Source: Gordonia bronchialis DSM 43247
GTDB taxonomy: Bacteria; Actinomycetota; Actinomycetes; Mycobacteriales; Mycobacteriaceae
Direction of reading: 5' to 3'
Assembly (NCBI RefSeq): GCF_000024785.1
Contig: NC_013441.1
Coordinates: forward strand, 1,612,001-1,676,000
DNA: 64,000 nt
In this document: positions 38,533 through 46,887 of the stretch, piece by piece
Layout of the letters: each line of letters opens with the position of its first letter
How positions within the stretch are numbered: the first letter of the stretch is position 1
The notes under the pieces: model-generated
Told to the model about the DNA's origin: nothing
What the model saw: only the letters and a program-made list of their open reading frames with translations
Database searches by the model: none
Translations under genes and position numbers: made by a program

Positions 38533-39449
38533 TGACCATGCAGATGTTCCCTCGCCGGTGGCCCGTGCTCGTCCTCCTCTGTGTGGCGGCACTGTGTGCC
38601 GGCTGTGGCAGCTCGGCGGACAACGACCAGGCCCCGGTCACCGTGACCGTGACCTCGACGGGTTCGAGCCCCAGCACGGTCAGCGTGTCGTCGTCCTCGG
38701 CACCGTCCTCGGTTCCCGCCGGCAATTATCGGACCCTCTCGACGGGTTTCGCGCGGGTGGCACAGCAGACCGGGGCGATCGTCGGGATCGCCATCGCGCC
38801 CATCGGCGGTGCGGCGGTGCCGGCCCTGACCCTCGGTGATCGCCAGCCGCGGGTGGCATGGTCGACGATCAAAGTGCCGCTGGCTGTTGCGGCGGAACGC
38901 AAGAACGGGCAGAGCTCGGCGGAGACCGCAGCGATCGTGAACTCCGACAACGCGTCGGCCGAGTCGCTCTGGGCATCACTCGGTTCGTCGTCACAGGCGG
39001 CGGCCGCGGTGACCGCGGTTCTGCGGGAGGGGGGAGACGCCACCACAGTGGTGCCGGCACAGCAGTTGCGGGCCGGGTTCACCATCTTCGGGCAGACGCA
39101 GTGGGCGTTACCCGATGCGGCCACCTTCACCGCACATCTGCCGTGCATGCCCGGCACCGAGCATGTCCTGTCGCTGATGGGTCAGGTCGCGGGTAATCAG
39201 CAGTGGGGGGTGGAGATCATGCAGGCGCCGCGCTCCACCGCGGTGAAAGGTGGTTGGGGACCGGGCGATGCCAGCGGCTACCTGGTCCGGCAGATCGGGA
39301 TCATCACCCACCGCAACGGCAAGCAGACCGCGATCGCGATGAGTGCCGTCGGCGGGTCGATGTCGGGTGGGATCGCGGCATTGAACACTGTCGCCAACTG
39401 GTTGGGCCGCAACATCTCCCGGTTGCCGCAGGGGTCGTGCGCCCGGTGA
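38532..39449 (+). CDS. beta-lactamase-fold lipoprotein (class A-like serine hydrolase), paralogue 1
   Basis: The 305-residue protein has a lipobox LCAGC (Cys 25), a Ser/Thr-rich linker (about 35-65) and a domain with the three class A penicillin-recognising motifs: S111-T-I-K114, S138-D-N140 and K239-G-G. This suggests a serine acyl-enzyme activity on peptidoglycan or a derived non-enzymatic role. It is a paralogue of the protein at 40344. LppW of M. tuberculosis is a comparable lipoprotein. Start ATG 38532 overlaps the kinase stop; ATG 38538 or 38544 are possible. Confidence 0.82.
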   Translation: MTMQMFPRRWPVLVLLCVAALCAGCGSSADNDQAPVTVTVTSTGSSPSTVSVSSSSAPSSVPAGNYRTLSTGFARVAQQTGAIVGIAIAPIGGAAVPALTLGDRQPRVAWSTIKVPLAVAAERKNGQSSAETAAIVNSDNASAESLWASLGSSSQAAAAVTAVLREGGDATTVVPAQQLRAGFTIFGQTQWALPDAATFTAHLPCMPGTEHVLSLMGQVAGNQQWGVEIMQAPRSTAVKGGWGPGDASGYLVRQIGIITHRNGKQTAIAMSAVGGSMSGGIAALNTVANWLGRNISRLPQGSCAR

Positions 39450-40261
39450 CCCGGGCGGCGGTCGTGGCGGCCGTGTCGATCCTTCTGCTCGTCGCGTGCA
39501 GCCCGACTGGCGAGGGGGCGAGCCCATCCGGGCGAGGCGCCACGCCACCGCCGTCGACCACGGCCATGTCCTTGGCATCCCCGGCACCGTCGGCGGCCTG
39601 TGCACCGACGACGGTCGCGATCGATCCGGGCCACAACCCCGTGCCCATCGACGACTTCGACCCGGTCACCGGCGTCGCCGAGATCGACTACCCGAACGGT
39701 GCCGAGGACCGTGGCGTCTTCGCCGTGGCCGAGCAGGTTCGCGACATGCTGGTCGGCTTCGGATACCGCGTCATCCTCCTCAAGCGGGCCGTCGGCGAGA
39801 GTGTCACCTACCGGCAGCGGGTTCAGCGTGCCGCCGGTGCGACGATCGCGGTGAGCATTCACACCAGCCCCGGGGTCAACGCCGTGTTCGCCCAGCGTGT
39901 CGGCCTGTACCGGGAGGGCATCGGAGCCGACGGCCGGCAGCTGCGCGTCACCTTCACCAACCGCGCCACCGCTGCCCGCAGTGAGCGGTACGCGCACGCG
40001 GTCGCCGAGCAGCGGACGAGGATCGAAGGACGTCCGGTGGCCGTGCGCGACAATGACTTCGGTAGGCGCGCGCCTCTGTGGTCGGGCAATATCCCGGTGA
40101 TCGCGCTCATCGCCGACACCGTGCCCTGGGTGTACAACGAGTTCGGTACGCCGGATGCCGGTGGCTCGACCGGCCTGCCGCGGGCTCGGCTCGACGCGTA
40201 CGCGCGCGGTCTGGTGGCCGGTGTGCGGTCCGCGGTGCCGGTGTGCGTCACGTCGCGGTGA
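39446..40261 (+). CDS. N-acetylmuramoyl-L-alanine amidase (Amidase_3) lipoprotein
   Basis: The 271-residue protein has a lipobox LVAC (Cys 18), a short linker and an Amidase_3 domain: zinc ligands in AIDPGHNP (H63), GVFAVAEQVRDML (Glu position unclear), SIHTS and a C-terminal WVYNEFG segment with the catalytic-type Glu. Such enzymes cut the bond between muramic acid and the stem peptide. The GTG start overlaps the upstream gene stop (GTGA). Placed between two beta-lactamase-fold proteins and after a kinase, it points to a wall-remodelling unit. Confidence 0.83.
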   Translation: MTRAAVVAAVSILLLVACSPTGEGASPSGRGATPPPSTTAMSLASPAPSAACAPTTVAIDPGHNPVPIDDFDPVTGVAEIDYPNGAEDRGVFAVAEQVRDMLVGFGYRVILLKRAVGESVTYRQRVQRAAGATIAVSIHTSPGVNAVFAQRVGLYREGIGADGRQLRVTFTNRATAARSERYAHAVAEQRTRIEGRPVAVRDNDFGRRAPLWSGNIPVIALIADTVPWVYNEFGTPDAGGSTGLPRARLDAYARGLVAGVRSAVPVCVTSR

Positions 40262-40343
40262 GGTTCCGATTGCATCTCGCCCGTGGTGGAGACCGCTGAA
40301 CGCAAACTAACCTCATGTGTCTGCTGTTATTTAAGGGGCTCAT

Positions 40344-41237
40344 GTGGCAACAGTGAAACGTATATGTGTGCTGATCGGTGTCCTCGTCTGCTGTGTGCTG
40401 GCCGGGACGGGTACGGCATTCGCGGCCCCGGGCATCCCCGGCCTGCCGCCGCTGCCCGAGCCGATCGCGCGCCTGTTCACCCCGCCGGTTCCGATCGACA
40501 AGAAGCTGACCAGGGACTTCAGCGCGATGCAGAAGTCGATGCGGCGTTCGCTGCCCGGCAGTGTGGGCGTGGCGATCGTCCCGATCGGCTCGGACCGCGC
40601 GATCTCACTCGGCACCCTGAAGACCGGCCGGGCGTGGTCGACGCTGAAGGTGCCGGTGTCGCTGGCCGCGCAACGGCACAGCGGAGCCGGTGTGGCCGCG
40701 ATGGAGAACAAGGCCATCGTCATCTCCGACAACGACGCCGCCGGCAAGCTGTGGGGTTCACTCGGCGGCGGGGTGGCCTCGGTACAGGCGGTGACCGCGG
40801 TACTGCGCGAAGGGCACGACGCGCGTACGCGGGTGTCGTCGGAGGCCGACAACCCGCCGTCGTATCCGGGCTACACGATGTGGGCGCTCGCCGATCAGGC
40901 GCGCTTCGGTGCCCACCTGCCGTGTATGGCGGGCAGCGAGACCATCATCCGGTTGATGAGCTCGGTCGCGCCCAATCAGCAATGGGGAGTCGCCCGGCTG
41001 GGCCGTGCCAAGGGGGCGGTGACGGCGGTGAAGGGCGGCTGGGGTCCGGCCACCGCGCGCTCACCCGGCTACCTCGTCCGCCAACTCGGCATCATCACCA
41101 CCACCCGCGGACAGTTCGCCGTCGCGCTGGCGGCCGTGCCCCGCAGCGGCAAGTTCGAGGACGGGACCAAGATGCTGAATCGCGTGGGCTCCTGGCTCGA
41201 GAAGTACGTCACCACACTCCCTGTCGGGCGGTGCTGA
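40344..41237 (+). CDS. secreted beta-lactamase-fold protein, paralogue 2
   Basis: The 297-residue protein has a Sec signal peptide ending AFAAPG and the motifs S99-T-L-K102, S128-D-N130 and K230-G-G. It aligns with the lipoprotein at 38532 over the whole domain (for example RAWSTLKVPVSLAAQ against RVAWSTIKVPLAVAA, and VKGGWGP in both). It lacks the lipobox, so this copy is probably released or held by other means. GTG 40344 follows AGGGG; an ATG two bases earlier is out of frame and closes quickly. Confidence 0.82.
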   Translation: MATVKRICVLIGVLVCCVLAGTGTAFAAPGIPGLPPLPEPIARLFTPPVPIDKKLTRDFSAMQKSMRRSLPGSVGVAIVPIGSDRAISLGTLKTGRAWSTLKVPVSLAAQRHSGAGVAAMENKAIVISDNDAAGKLWGSLGGGVASVQAVTAVLREGHDARTRVSSEADNPPSYPGYTMWALADQARFGAHLPCMAGSETIIRLMSSVAPNQQWGVARLGRAKGAVTAVKGGWGPATARSPGYLVRQLGIITTTRGQFAVALAAVPRSGKFEDGTKMLNRVGSWLEKYVTTLPVGRC

Positions 41238-41247
41238 GTCGGTCGGC

Positions 41248-42690
41248 TCAGTCGGGCATCGAGTGTCTGCCGGTGCGGCGCGGCGGCTTTGATTCGGCCG
41301 GTGTCGCCCCAGCGGGCGGGGACTCGGCCGAGGCGGCACCGGCCGGGCGGACGAGAGCGGCGGCGATGGCGGTGGTGAGCGGCACCGAGAGTGCGATGGC
41401 GATGCCGCCGACGAAGGAGCGGGCCAGTTCGACTGCCACCGCGTCGGTGGTGAGCAGCGATCCGAGGGGTTGCTGGGCGACCGAGAACAGCAACATGAGT
41501 GGCAGCGCGCTGCCGGCATAGGCGAAGACCAGGGTGTAGACGGTGCTTGCGATGTGGTCACGGCCCACGCGCATGGCCGCTCGGAAGGTGGCCAACCGGG
41601 TCGGCTCACCCGCGGCGGCCAGCTCGAAGGCGGCCGATGCCTGGGTGATGGTGACGTCGTTGAGCACACCGAGGGTGCCGATGATGAAACCGGCGAGCAG
41701 CAGGCCGCTGATCGAGATGCTGCCCTGATAGACCTGCAGGTTGGTGGTCTGGTCGCCGGATAGACCGGTGAGGTTCATCGTGCGGATCGCCAGCCAGCTG
41801 AGCACACCGGCGAGCACCAGCGAGGTGAGGGTGCCCAGCAACGCCGAACTGGTGCGCAGACTGATGCCGTGCGCCAGGTAGAGCACCACGAACAGGATGG
41901 CCGCCGAGGACACGACGGCCACCGCCACCGGTGACGAGCCGGCCAGGATCGCCGGCAGCGTGAACGCGCCGAGTACGAGGAAGGCGAACGCCAGCCCGAT
42001 GATGGACCGGAATCCGCGCCACGCGGCCACCAGGACGACGGCGGCGACAAACAGGATCGCCCAGATCAGCGTCGAGGTTCCGCGCTTGAAGTCGAAGAAG
42101 GTGTAGCGGTCGCCGTCGGGTCCGGGGACGGTGGACAACCGGATGTGGTCGCCGTCGTGCAGGGTCGGCTGACCGGCCTGAGGGTCGTCGAGGGCGTCGG
42201 CGGGCACCGGGACCGCATCCGGCCCGGTGGTCGACTGCGCGCGGTTGGTGGGAACCTCCAGGACGGTGTATCGCCCTTGTGCCGCACCGGAATCCAGTCG
42301 CACGGTGTGCAGGATGCAGGGACCGTCGTCGACCGGGGTCACCGGGACATCGGCGGTCTCCAGGACGCTGCCGGCGACCGAGTTCAGGCATCCGGCGCGG
42401 AAATGGTCGACGACCTCACCGTCGACGGTGTGGATGGGGCCGCCGTCGGCCGACCGGAACTGGGTGGGGATCGGATGGTCGGAGTGCGACGGCCACAAGA
42501 CCACGGCGCCAATTGCCACGGCCAGGCCCGCGACCGCCAACGCGCCGATGACGAACCACTTGGCGTAGGGCGACAGGACGTGCGAGATGTCGGACAGATG
42601 GCCGTGCCCGTGTCCGGTATGTGAATGTCCGGACGGATTCGGCTTGCGGACAGGGGATGAGGGCTCGTTGCCCGATGTCGACCGGCTCAC
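41248..42690 (-). CDS. YibE/F-family membrane protein
   Basis: The 480-residue protein begins with a His/Gly-rich segment (HSHTGHGHGH, about 22-31) that could bind metal, then one membrane helix, an outer domain of about 130 residues with two Cys, and about seven membrane helices forming the YibE/F domain (FLVLGAFTLPAILAG, GTLGVLNDVTITQASAAFEL). YibE/F proteins are predicted transporters without a proven substrate. The C-terminal tail is Pro/Ala rich. It is convergent with the gene ending at 41237. Confidence 0.85.
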   Translation of the reverse strand: MSRSTSGNEPSSPVRKPNPSGHSHTGHGHGHLSDISHVLSPYAKWFVIGALAVAGLAVAIGAVVLWPSHSDHPIPTQFRSADGGPIHTVDGEVVDHFRAGCLNSVAGSVLETADVPVTPVDDGPCILHTVRLDSGAAQGRYTVLEVPTNRAQSTTGPDAVPVPADALDDPQAGQPTLHDGDHIRLSTVPGPDGDRYTFFDFKRGTSTLIWAILFVAAVVLVAAWRGFRSIIGLAFAFLVLGAFTLPAILAGSSPVAVAVVSSAAILFVVLYLAHGISLRTSSALLGTLTSLVLAGVLSWLAIRTMNLTGLSGDQTTNLQVYQGSISISGLLLAGFIIGTLGVLNDVTITQASAAFELAAAGEPTRLATFRAAMRVGRDHIASTVYTLVFAYAGSALPLMLLFSVAQQPLGSLLTTDAVAVELARSFVGGIAIALSVPLTTAIAAALVRPAGAASAESPPAGATPAESKPPRRTGRHSMPD

Positions 42691-42722
42691 GTCGACACCC
42701 TATGCGCATCGGCGCCGGAACA

Positions 42723-43643
42723 TCAGAGCGGCAGCAGGATGTTCTTGACCGACGGGTCGGTGCGCAGGAATTCCTGGACGGCCGGATCCTTGAAGGCCGC
42801 GACGAGTTGCTTGATGTTCTCGGTGTCCTTCCACCGGGTTCCGATGGTGAGCTGTCCGGCGAACTCGTCGGGCGCCGGCGGCGCGAAGATCTGCTTGGCG
42901 ATGTCGATGTCGGCGGCGAGGTAGTACTCGGTGTAGCCGACGGCCGCATCGAGGTCGGCCAGCGAGCGGGACTGCGCGGCGAAGTCGAGGAGCTTGAACT
43001 GCAGACCACGCGGATTGGTCGCGATGTCCTTCTGAGTGGCCTGCCACTTGTCGATCCCCGGCTTCAGCGTGATCAGGCCGGCACGTTCGAGGAGCCACAG
43101 TCCCTGGGCCTCGTTGGCGGGATCGGAATACAGCGAGACGGTGGCGCCGTGCGGGAGCTCGGCCGGGCTGCGGTACTTGTCCGACCAGATGCCGAAACCC
43201 CAACGGAAGACCGGTGTCGCGGCCTCCTCCTGGAAATCCGGGTTGGCGTCGAGCACCTGACCCAGCCAGAGCCGGTGCTGGTAGACGGTGCCGGCGACCT
43301 CACCGTCGCTGACCGCGCGATTAAGGGTGGTGGAATCCGACAGTCCCTTGAAGGCGACCTTGATCCCGTAGCGTGGCGCGACGTTGGTGGCGATGTAGTT
43401 CACGAGCGCCTCTTCGGCGGCGTTGCCCTCGGCGGTCACGACGGTCAGCGTGGCGCCCGCGGTCTCGTTGGGGGAGGTCTTCTCCGAGCCGAGGAAACGC
43501 CAACCGATCACGCCGGCGACCACGACGACCACCACGACGATGGCGGCGATGACGGGCCAGCGGCGCCGCCGGGCGATCTCGATGTCGCCGTCGGATGTTC
43601 CAGGTGTGTTCTCGCGTGTGGTGGAGCCGGTGGAACTGGACAT
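42723..43643 (-). CDS. metQ: MetQ/NlpA-family substrate-binding protein, membrane-anchored
   Basis: The 306-residue protein has one N-terminal membrane helix (about 30-52) without a lipobox Cys, then a complete NlpA-type binding domain (VTAEGNAAEEALVNYIA, FKGLSDSTTLNRAVSDGEV, YTEYYLAADIDIAKQIF). The family binds methionine or related compounds and feeds MetNI. It is the last gene of the operon monooxygenase-metN-metI-metQ (48335 down to 42723). Anchoring by a helix instead of a lipid is unusual for MetQ. Confidence 0.85.
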   Translation of the reverse strand: MSSSTGSTTRENTPGTSDGDIEIARRRRWPVIAAIVVVVVVVAGVIGWRFLGSEKTSPNETAGATLTVVTAEGNAAEEALVNYIATNVAPRYGIKVAFKGLSDSTTLNRAVSDGEVAGTVYQHRLWLGQVLDANPDFQEEAATPVFRWGFGIWSDKYRSPAELPHGATVSLYSDPANEAQGLWLLERAGLITLKPGIDKWQATQKDIATNPRGLQFKLLDFAAQSRSLADLDAAVGYTEYYLAADIDIAKQIFAPPAPDEFAGQLTIGTRWKDTENIKQLVAAFKDPAVQEFLRTDPSVKNILLPL

Positions 43644-43656
43644 GTCTGGGGGCCTC

Positions 43657-44364
43657 TCAGCGGTTGACGCGGCGGGACTTCTCGGGGGTGAGGGTGCGCA
43701 CCAGTGCGTCGCCGACGATCTGGATCAACGCGACGGTGATGACGAGGACGATGATGGTGGCGATCATGACGGCGTGGTCGAAACGTTGGTACCCGTAGGT
43801 GACCGCGACGTAGCCGAGTCCGCCGGCGCCGATGGTGCCGGCGATGGTGGAGTACTCGATCATCGCGATCGTGTTGATCGTGAGGCCGCCGACGATATTC
43901 GGCAGTGCCTCGGGAATCTGTGCGGTCCAGACGATCTGGGCGTTCGAGCCACCCGACGCCTTGGCCACGTCCACCACCGATGAGGGCACCGAGCGCAGCG
44001 AGTTCTCCACGATGCGGGTAAAGAACGCGATACCCGCGATGGACATCGGTACCACCGCCGCGGCGATCCCGATGTTGGTGCCCGTGACGAATCGGGTGAA
44101 CGGGATGATGGCGGTCATCAGGACCAGGAACGGTAGGGATCGGCCGATGCTGATCACCCACGAAAGAGGTTGGTGGAAGACGCGATTCTCGAACAGTCCG
44201 CCGGGTGCGAGGTTGTGGACGAGCGCGCCGAGCGGCACCCCGACGACCAGGACGACGGCCATCACGATGGTGACCATGAGGACGGTGTCGACAAAGGCGG
44301 GGATGAGCAGGTCGGGGATCTCGTCGACGGGCACGGTGATGGCGGCCGTATCCAGGCGGATCAT
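43657..44364 (-). CDS. metI: MetI-type ABC transporter permease
   Basis: The 235-residue protein has five to six membrane segments and the permease loop VDVAKASGGSNAQIVWTAQIPEALPNI, matching MetI. Its start overlaps the metN stop (ATGA), so it is normally translated after metN. It now lies downstream of the IS element that splits metN, with the transposase pointing the other way, so its expression may be reduced. Confidence 0.9.
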   Translation of the reverse strand: MIRLDTAAITVPVDEIPDLLIPAFVDTVLMVTIVMAVVLVVGVPLGALVHNLAPGGLFENRVFHQPLSWVISIGRSLPFLVLMTAIIPFTRFVTGTNIGIAAAVVPMSIAGIAFFTRIVENSLRSVPSSVVDVAKASGGSNAQIVWTAQIPEALPNIVGGLTINTIAMIEYSTIAGTIGAGGLGYVAVTYGYQRFDHAVMIATIIVLVITVALIQIVGDALVRTLTPEKSRRVNR

Positions 44365-44609
44365 GCGGCCACCTCCACCTGCGGGCTGTCGAGAACGCGG
44401 GCGGTGATGCCGAGTTGGTGGGCGGCGCCCACGAACGACGCGGCGTGGCCGCGGGCGACCGAGACGGTCAGGTCGCCGTAGGACACCCCGTCGACGGTGG
44501 ACACGTTGGCCCCGAGGACCGCGACGGCGATGCCCAGGTCGGCGGCGATGCGGGTGAGCCAGTCCGCAGGTACTGCCGCGGAGTTGTAGACCACCGAGAT
44601 CGCCGACTG
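44361..44609 (-). pseudogene. metN: metN 3' part, cut off by the IS element (regulatory NIL domain)
   Basis: This fragment encodes the C-terminal NIL (C2) domain of MetN, about 80 residues: SAISVVYNSAAVPADWLTRI onward, ending DSPQVEVAA. In MetN the NIL domain binds methionine and switches the transporter off. The frame matches the 5' fragment at 46122-46887: with the IS and one CCGACTG copy removed, the two join in frame to 336 codons including the stop. A possible internal GTG exists, but separate expression is unlikely. Confidence 0.9.
44603..44609. repeat. left copy of the IS target duplication
   Basis: CCGACTG at 44603-44609 is repeated at 46122-46128 on the other side of the element. 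Removing one copy with the IS restores the metN frame. Seven bp is close to the 8-9 bp usual for the IS256 family; an alternative boundary using GACTGT would not restore the frame. Confidence 0.7.
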
Positions 44610-46121
44610 GACTGTGGGGGTGTCAGATGGTCTGTGTAAGTCCAGTGCTCATCAGTGAGAGGAAGATCTATGAGCATGGCGTTAGACGACAAGCAGCAGG
44701 GCCACGACGATCATCAGTTGCCTGAGCTGGCCGAGCCACGTTCGACTGCGGAGGTGGCCGAGGCGTTGGCGGCTTCGGGCATGGTCGATGAGTTGTTGGC
44801 CCAGATCGATACCGGGCAGGTTCAGATCACCGGGGACGGTGGCCTAATTCCGGGTCTGATCAAACTCGCCCTCGAACGTGGGCTGAAAGCCGAACTGACC
44901 GATCACCTCGGCTATGACAAGGGCGACCCGGCCGGTCGGGAACTGCCGAATGCCCGCAACGGGTCGACCCCGAAAACGGTCGCCTCCGAAGCCGGTCCGG
45001 TCGAGCTGAACGTCCCTCGTGACCGTGACGGCACGTTCACCCCACGTCTGGTCCCCAAGGGGTCGCGCCGGCTCGGTGGCCTCGATGACATCATCATCTC
45101 GCTCTATGCCGGCGGCATGACGTTGCGCGATATCCAACACCACCTCGCATCCACAATCGGCACCGATCTGTCCCACGAGACGATCTCCAAGATCTGCGAC
45201 GAGGTCCTCGACGCGGTCGACGAATGGCAGAACCGGCCGCTGGAGGCGCTGTACCCCGTCATCTATCTCGACGCGTTGGTGGTGAAGGTCAAAGACGGCG
45301 CCCACGTCCGAAACAAACACGCCCACATAGCGATTGGCGTCGACATGGCCGGTATCAAGCATGTGTTGGGGATCTGGATACAGGCCGAAGAGGGCGCGAG
45401 GTTCTGGGCCGGGGTGTGCGCGAATCTGGCCAACCGCGGCGTCAAAGACGTGCTGGTCGTGTGCTGTGACGGGCTCACCGGATTCCCCGAGGCGATCGAG
45501 GCGACCTGGCCGCTGGCCACCGTGCAGACGTGTGTGGTGCATCTGATCCGCAACGCGATGCGGTTCGTCAACTACAAAGACCGCAAGGAGGTGGCCCGGG
45601 CGATCAAACCGATCTACACAGCCCCGGATGTCGAGGTCGCCCGCCTCGAGTGGGAGGCCTTCCGCGACTCGGAGTTGGGTGTCAAATACCCCAGTGCAGC
45701 ACAGGCTTTCGACCGGGCGTGGGACCGTTTCATCCCCTTCTTGGCGTTCCCACCCGAACTGCGCAAGGTCATTTACACCACGAACTCGATCGAGTCGCTG
45801 AACTATCAATTACGTAAGGTCATCAAGAACCGCGGCCATTTCCCGAATGACGTCGCGGTCCGCAAGCTGCTGTGGCTGGCGATCTGCGACATCGAGGACA
45901 AACGCGCCCGGCAACGCGAGAAGGAACGCGGCAAGCCCGCCGCCACCCGCAAAGCCCCCGGACGACTCGTCGAGGGACAGGTCGTGACGAACTGGAAACA
46001 GGCCCTCGGCCAACTCGCCCTGGCCTACCCCGACCGCATCGAACCCCACCTCACCTAGACCGCAACAGCAAGCACACAAAAATCAGGAGTCACGTTCTTA
46101 CACAAACATCTTGACAAGCTC
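44610..46121 (+). mobile_element. IS256-family insertion sequence, about 1.51 kb
   Basis: The element carries one transposase gene and imperfect terminal inverted repeats: TGTCAGATGGTCTGTGTAAG (44621-44640) against TGTCAAGATGTTTGTGTAAG (46116 down to 46097), 15 of 20 identical. It is flanked by CCGACTG on both sides and interrupts metN. The left end has six extra bases outside the aligned repeat, so the exact left boundary (44610 or 44616) is uncertain. Orientation is opposite to the metN operon. Confidence 0.88.
44670..46058 (+). CDS. IS256-family DDE transposase
   Basis: The 462-residue protein is full length for the family and appears intact. The catalytic residues are D201 (VIYLDALVVKV), D267 (VVCCDGLTGFPEAIE) and E375 (YTTNSIESLNYQLRK, the family signature); CVVHLIRN is at 288-295. 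Upstream lies the N-terminal DNA-binding part with a Tnp_mut pattern. Start ATG 44670 has AGAGGA 7 nt upstream; GTG 44655 is also in frame. An intact catalytic triad and a recent-looking target duplication suggest the element may still move. Confidence 0.95.
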   Translation: MSMALDDKQQGHDDHQLPELAEPRSTAEVAEALAASGMVDELLAQIDTGQVQITGDGGLIPGLIKLALERGLKAELTDHLGYDKGDPAGRELPNARNGSTPKTVASEAGPVELNVPRDRDGTFTPRLVPKGSRRLGGLDDIIISLYAGGMTLRDIQHHLASTIGTDLSHETISKICDEVLDAVDEWQNRPLEALYPVIYLDALVVKVKDGAHVRNKHAHIAIGVDMAGIKHVLGIWIQAEEGARFWAGVCANLANRGVKDVLVVCCDGLTGFPEAIEATWPLATVQTCVVHLIRNAMRFVNYKDRKEVARAIKPIYTAPDVEVARLEWEAFRDSELGVKYPSAAQAFDRAWDRFIPFLAFPPELRKVIYTTNSIESLNYQLRKVIKNRGHFPNDVAVRKLLWLAICDIEDKRARQREKERGKPAATRKAPGRLVEGQVVTNWKQALGQLALAYPDRIEPHLT

Positions 46122-46887
46122 CCGACTGTCCGGGCACCGCGGACGCGCTCGGACCACGCGGCCGGAGTGCTTGTCCCAGAGCGGATTCGGGATCGAGGAC
46201 GATGTCGGCCACCCGCCCGTGTTCGACGATGCGACCGTGCTCGAGCCGGCCGACGGTGTCGGCGACCCGTACCACGGTGTCCATTTCGTGGGTGATGAAC
46301 ACGACGGCCAGGCCGAGGTCGTCACGCACCTCGGTGAGCAGTCGCAGAAAGGTGTCGGTGGCCAACGGGTCGAGACCGGAGGTGGCCTCGTCGGACAACA
46401 GCACCGACGGCTTGAGGGCCAGCGCCCGGGCGATGCCCACCCGCTGGCGTTGCCCACCGGAGAGCTGATGCGGATACAGTCCGGCCTTGTCGGCCAGTCC
46501 GACCCGGTCGAGCAGCTCGGCGACCCGGTTGCGGGTGGAAACCTTGGTGGCGCCGAGGTATTCGAGGGGAAGCGCCACGTTGTCCGCCGCGGTCCGGCGC
46601 GAGAGCAGGCTCGCCGACTGGAAGACGGTGCCGATACGTCGTCGCGCCTCGCGAAGCCGGGTGGCGCCGAGCGAGGACAGATCCTCACCGTTGACGATCA
46701 CCTTCCCCGACGTCGGGCGCTCGAGCAGATTGAGGCAGCGGGCGAGCGTGCTCTTACCGGCACCGGACGGGCCGACGACGGCGAAGATCTCGCCCTGCTC
46801 CACCCGGAACCCCACCTCGTCGAGGACGGTCGCCGGATTGGTGGAACCGACGCCGAACACCTTGGTCAGATCGACGGCCTCGATCAT
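46090..46887 (-). pseudogene. metN: metN 5' part: ABC ATPase domain ending in the IS element
   Basis: The reading frame encodes the complete ATPase domain: Walker [11 protein letters not shown]-loop [12 protein letters not shown], signature SGGQRQR, Walker [14 protein letters not shown] and the switch His (VFITHEMD). After residue 256 it enters the IS and ends after ten foreign residues ([10 protein letters not shown]), giving 265 instead of the original 335 residues. It lacks the NIL domain. The start overlaps the upstream monooxygenase stop (ATGA). Whether the truncated ATPase works without feedback inhibition is an open question. Confidence 0.92.
46122..46128. repeat. right copy of the IS target duplication
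   Basis: CCGACTG, identical to 44603-44609; see that entry. Confidence 0.7.

Noticed and set aside
44610..44615. GACTGT as a 6-bp target duplication
   Set aside because: It is present at both ends, but rejoining on it shifts the metN frame, whereas CCGACTG restores it.
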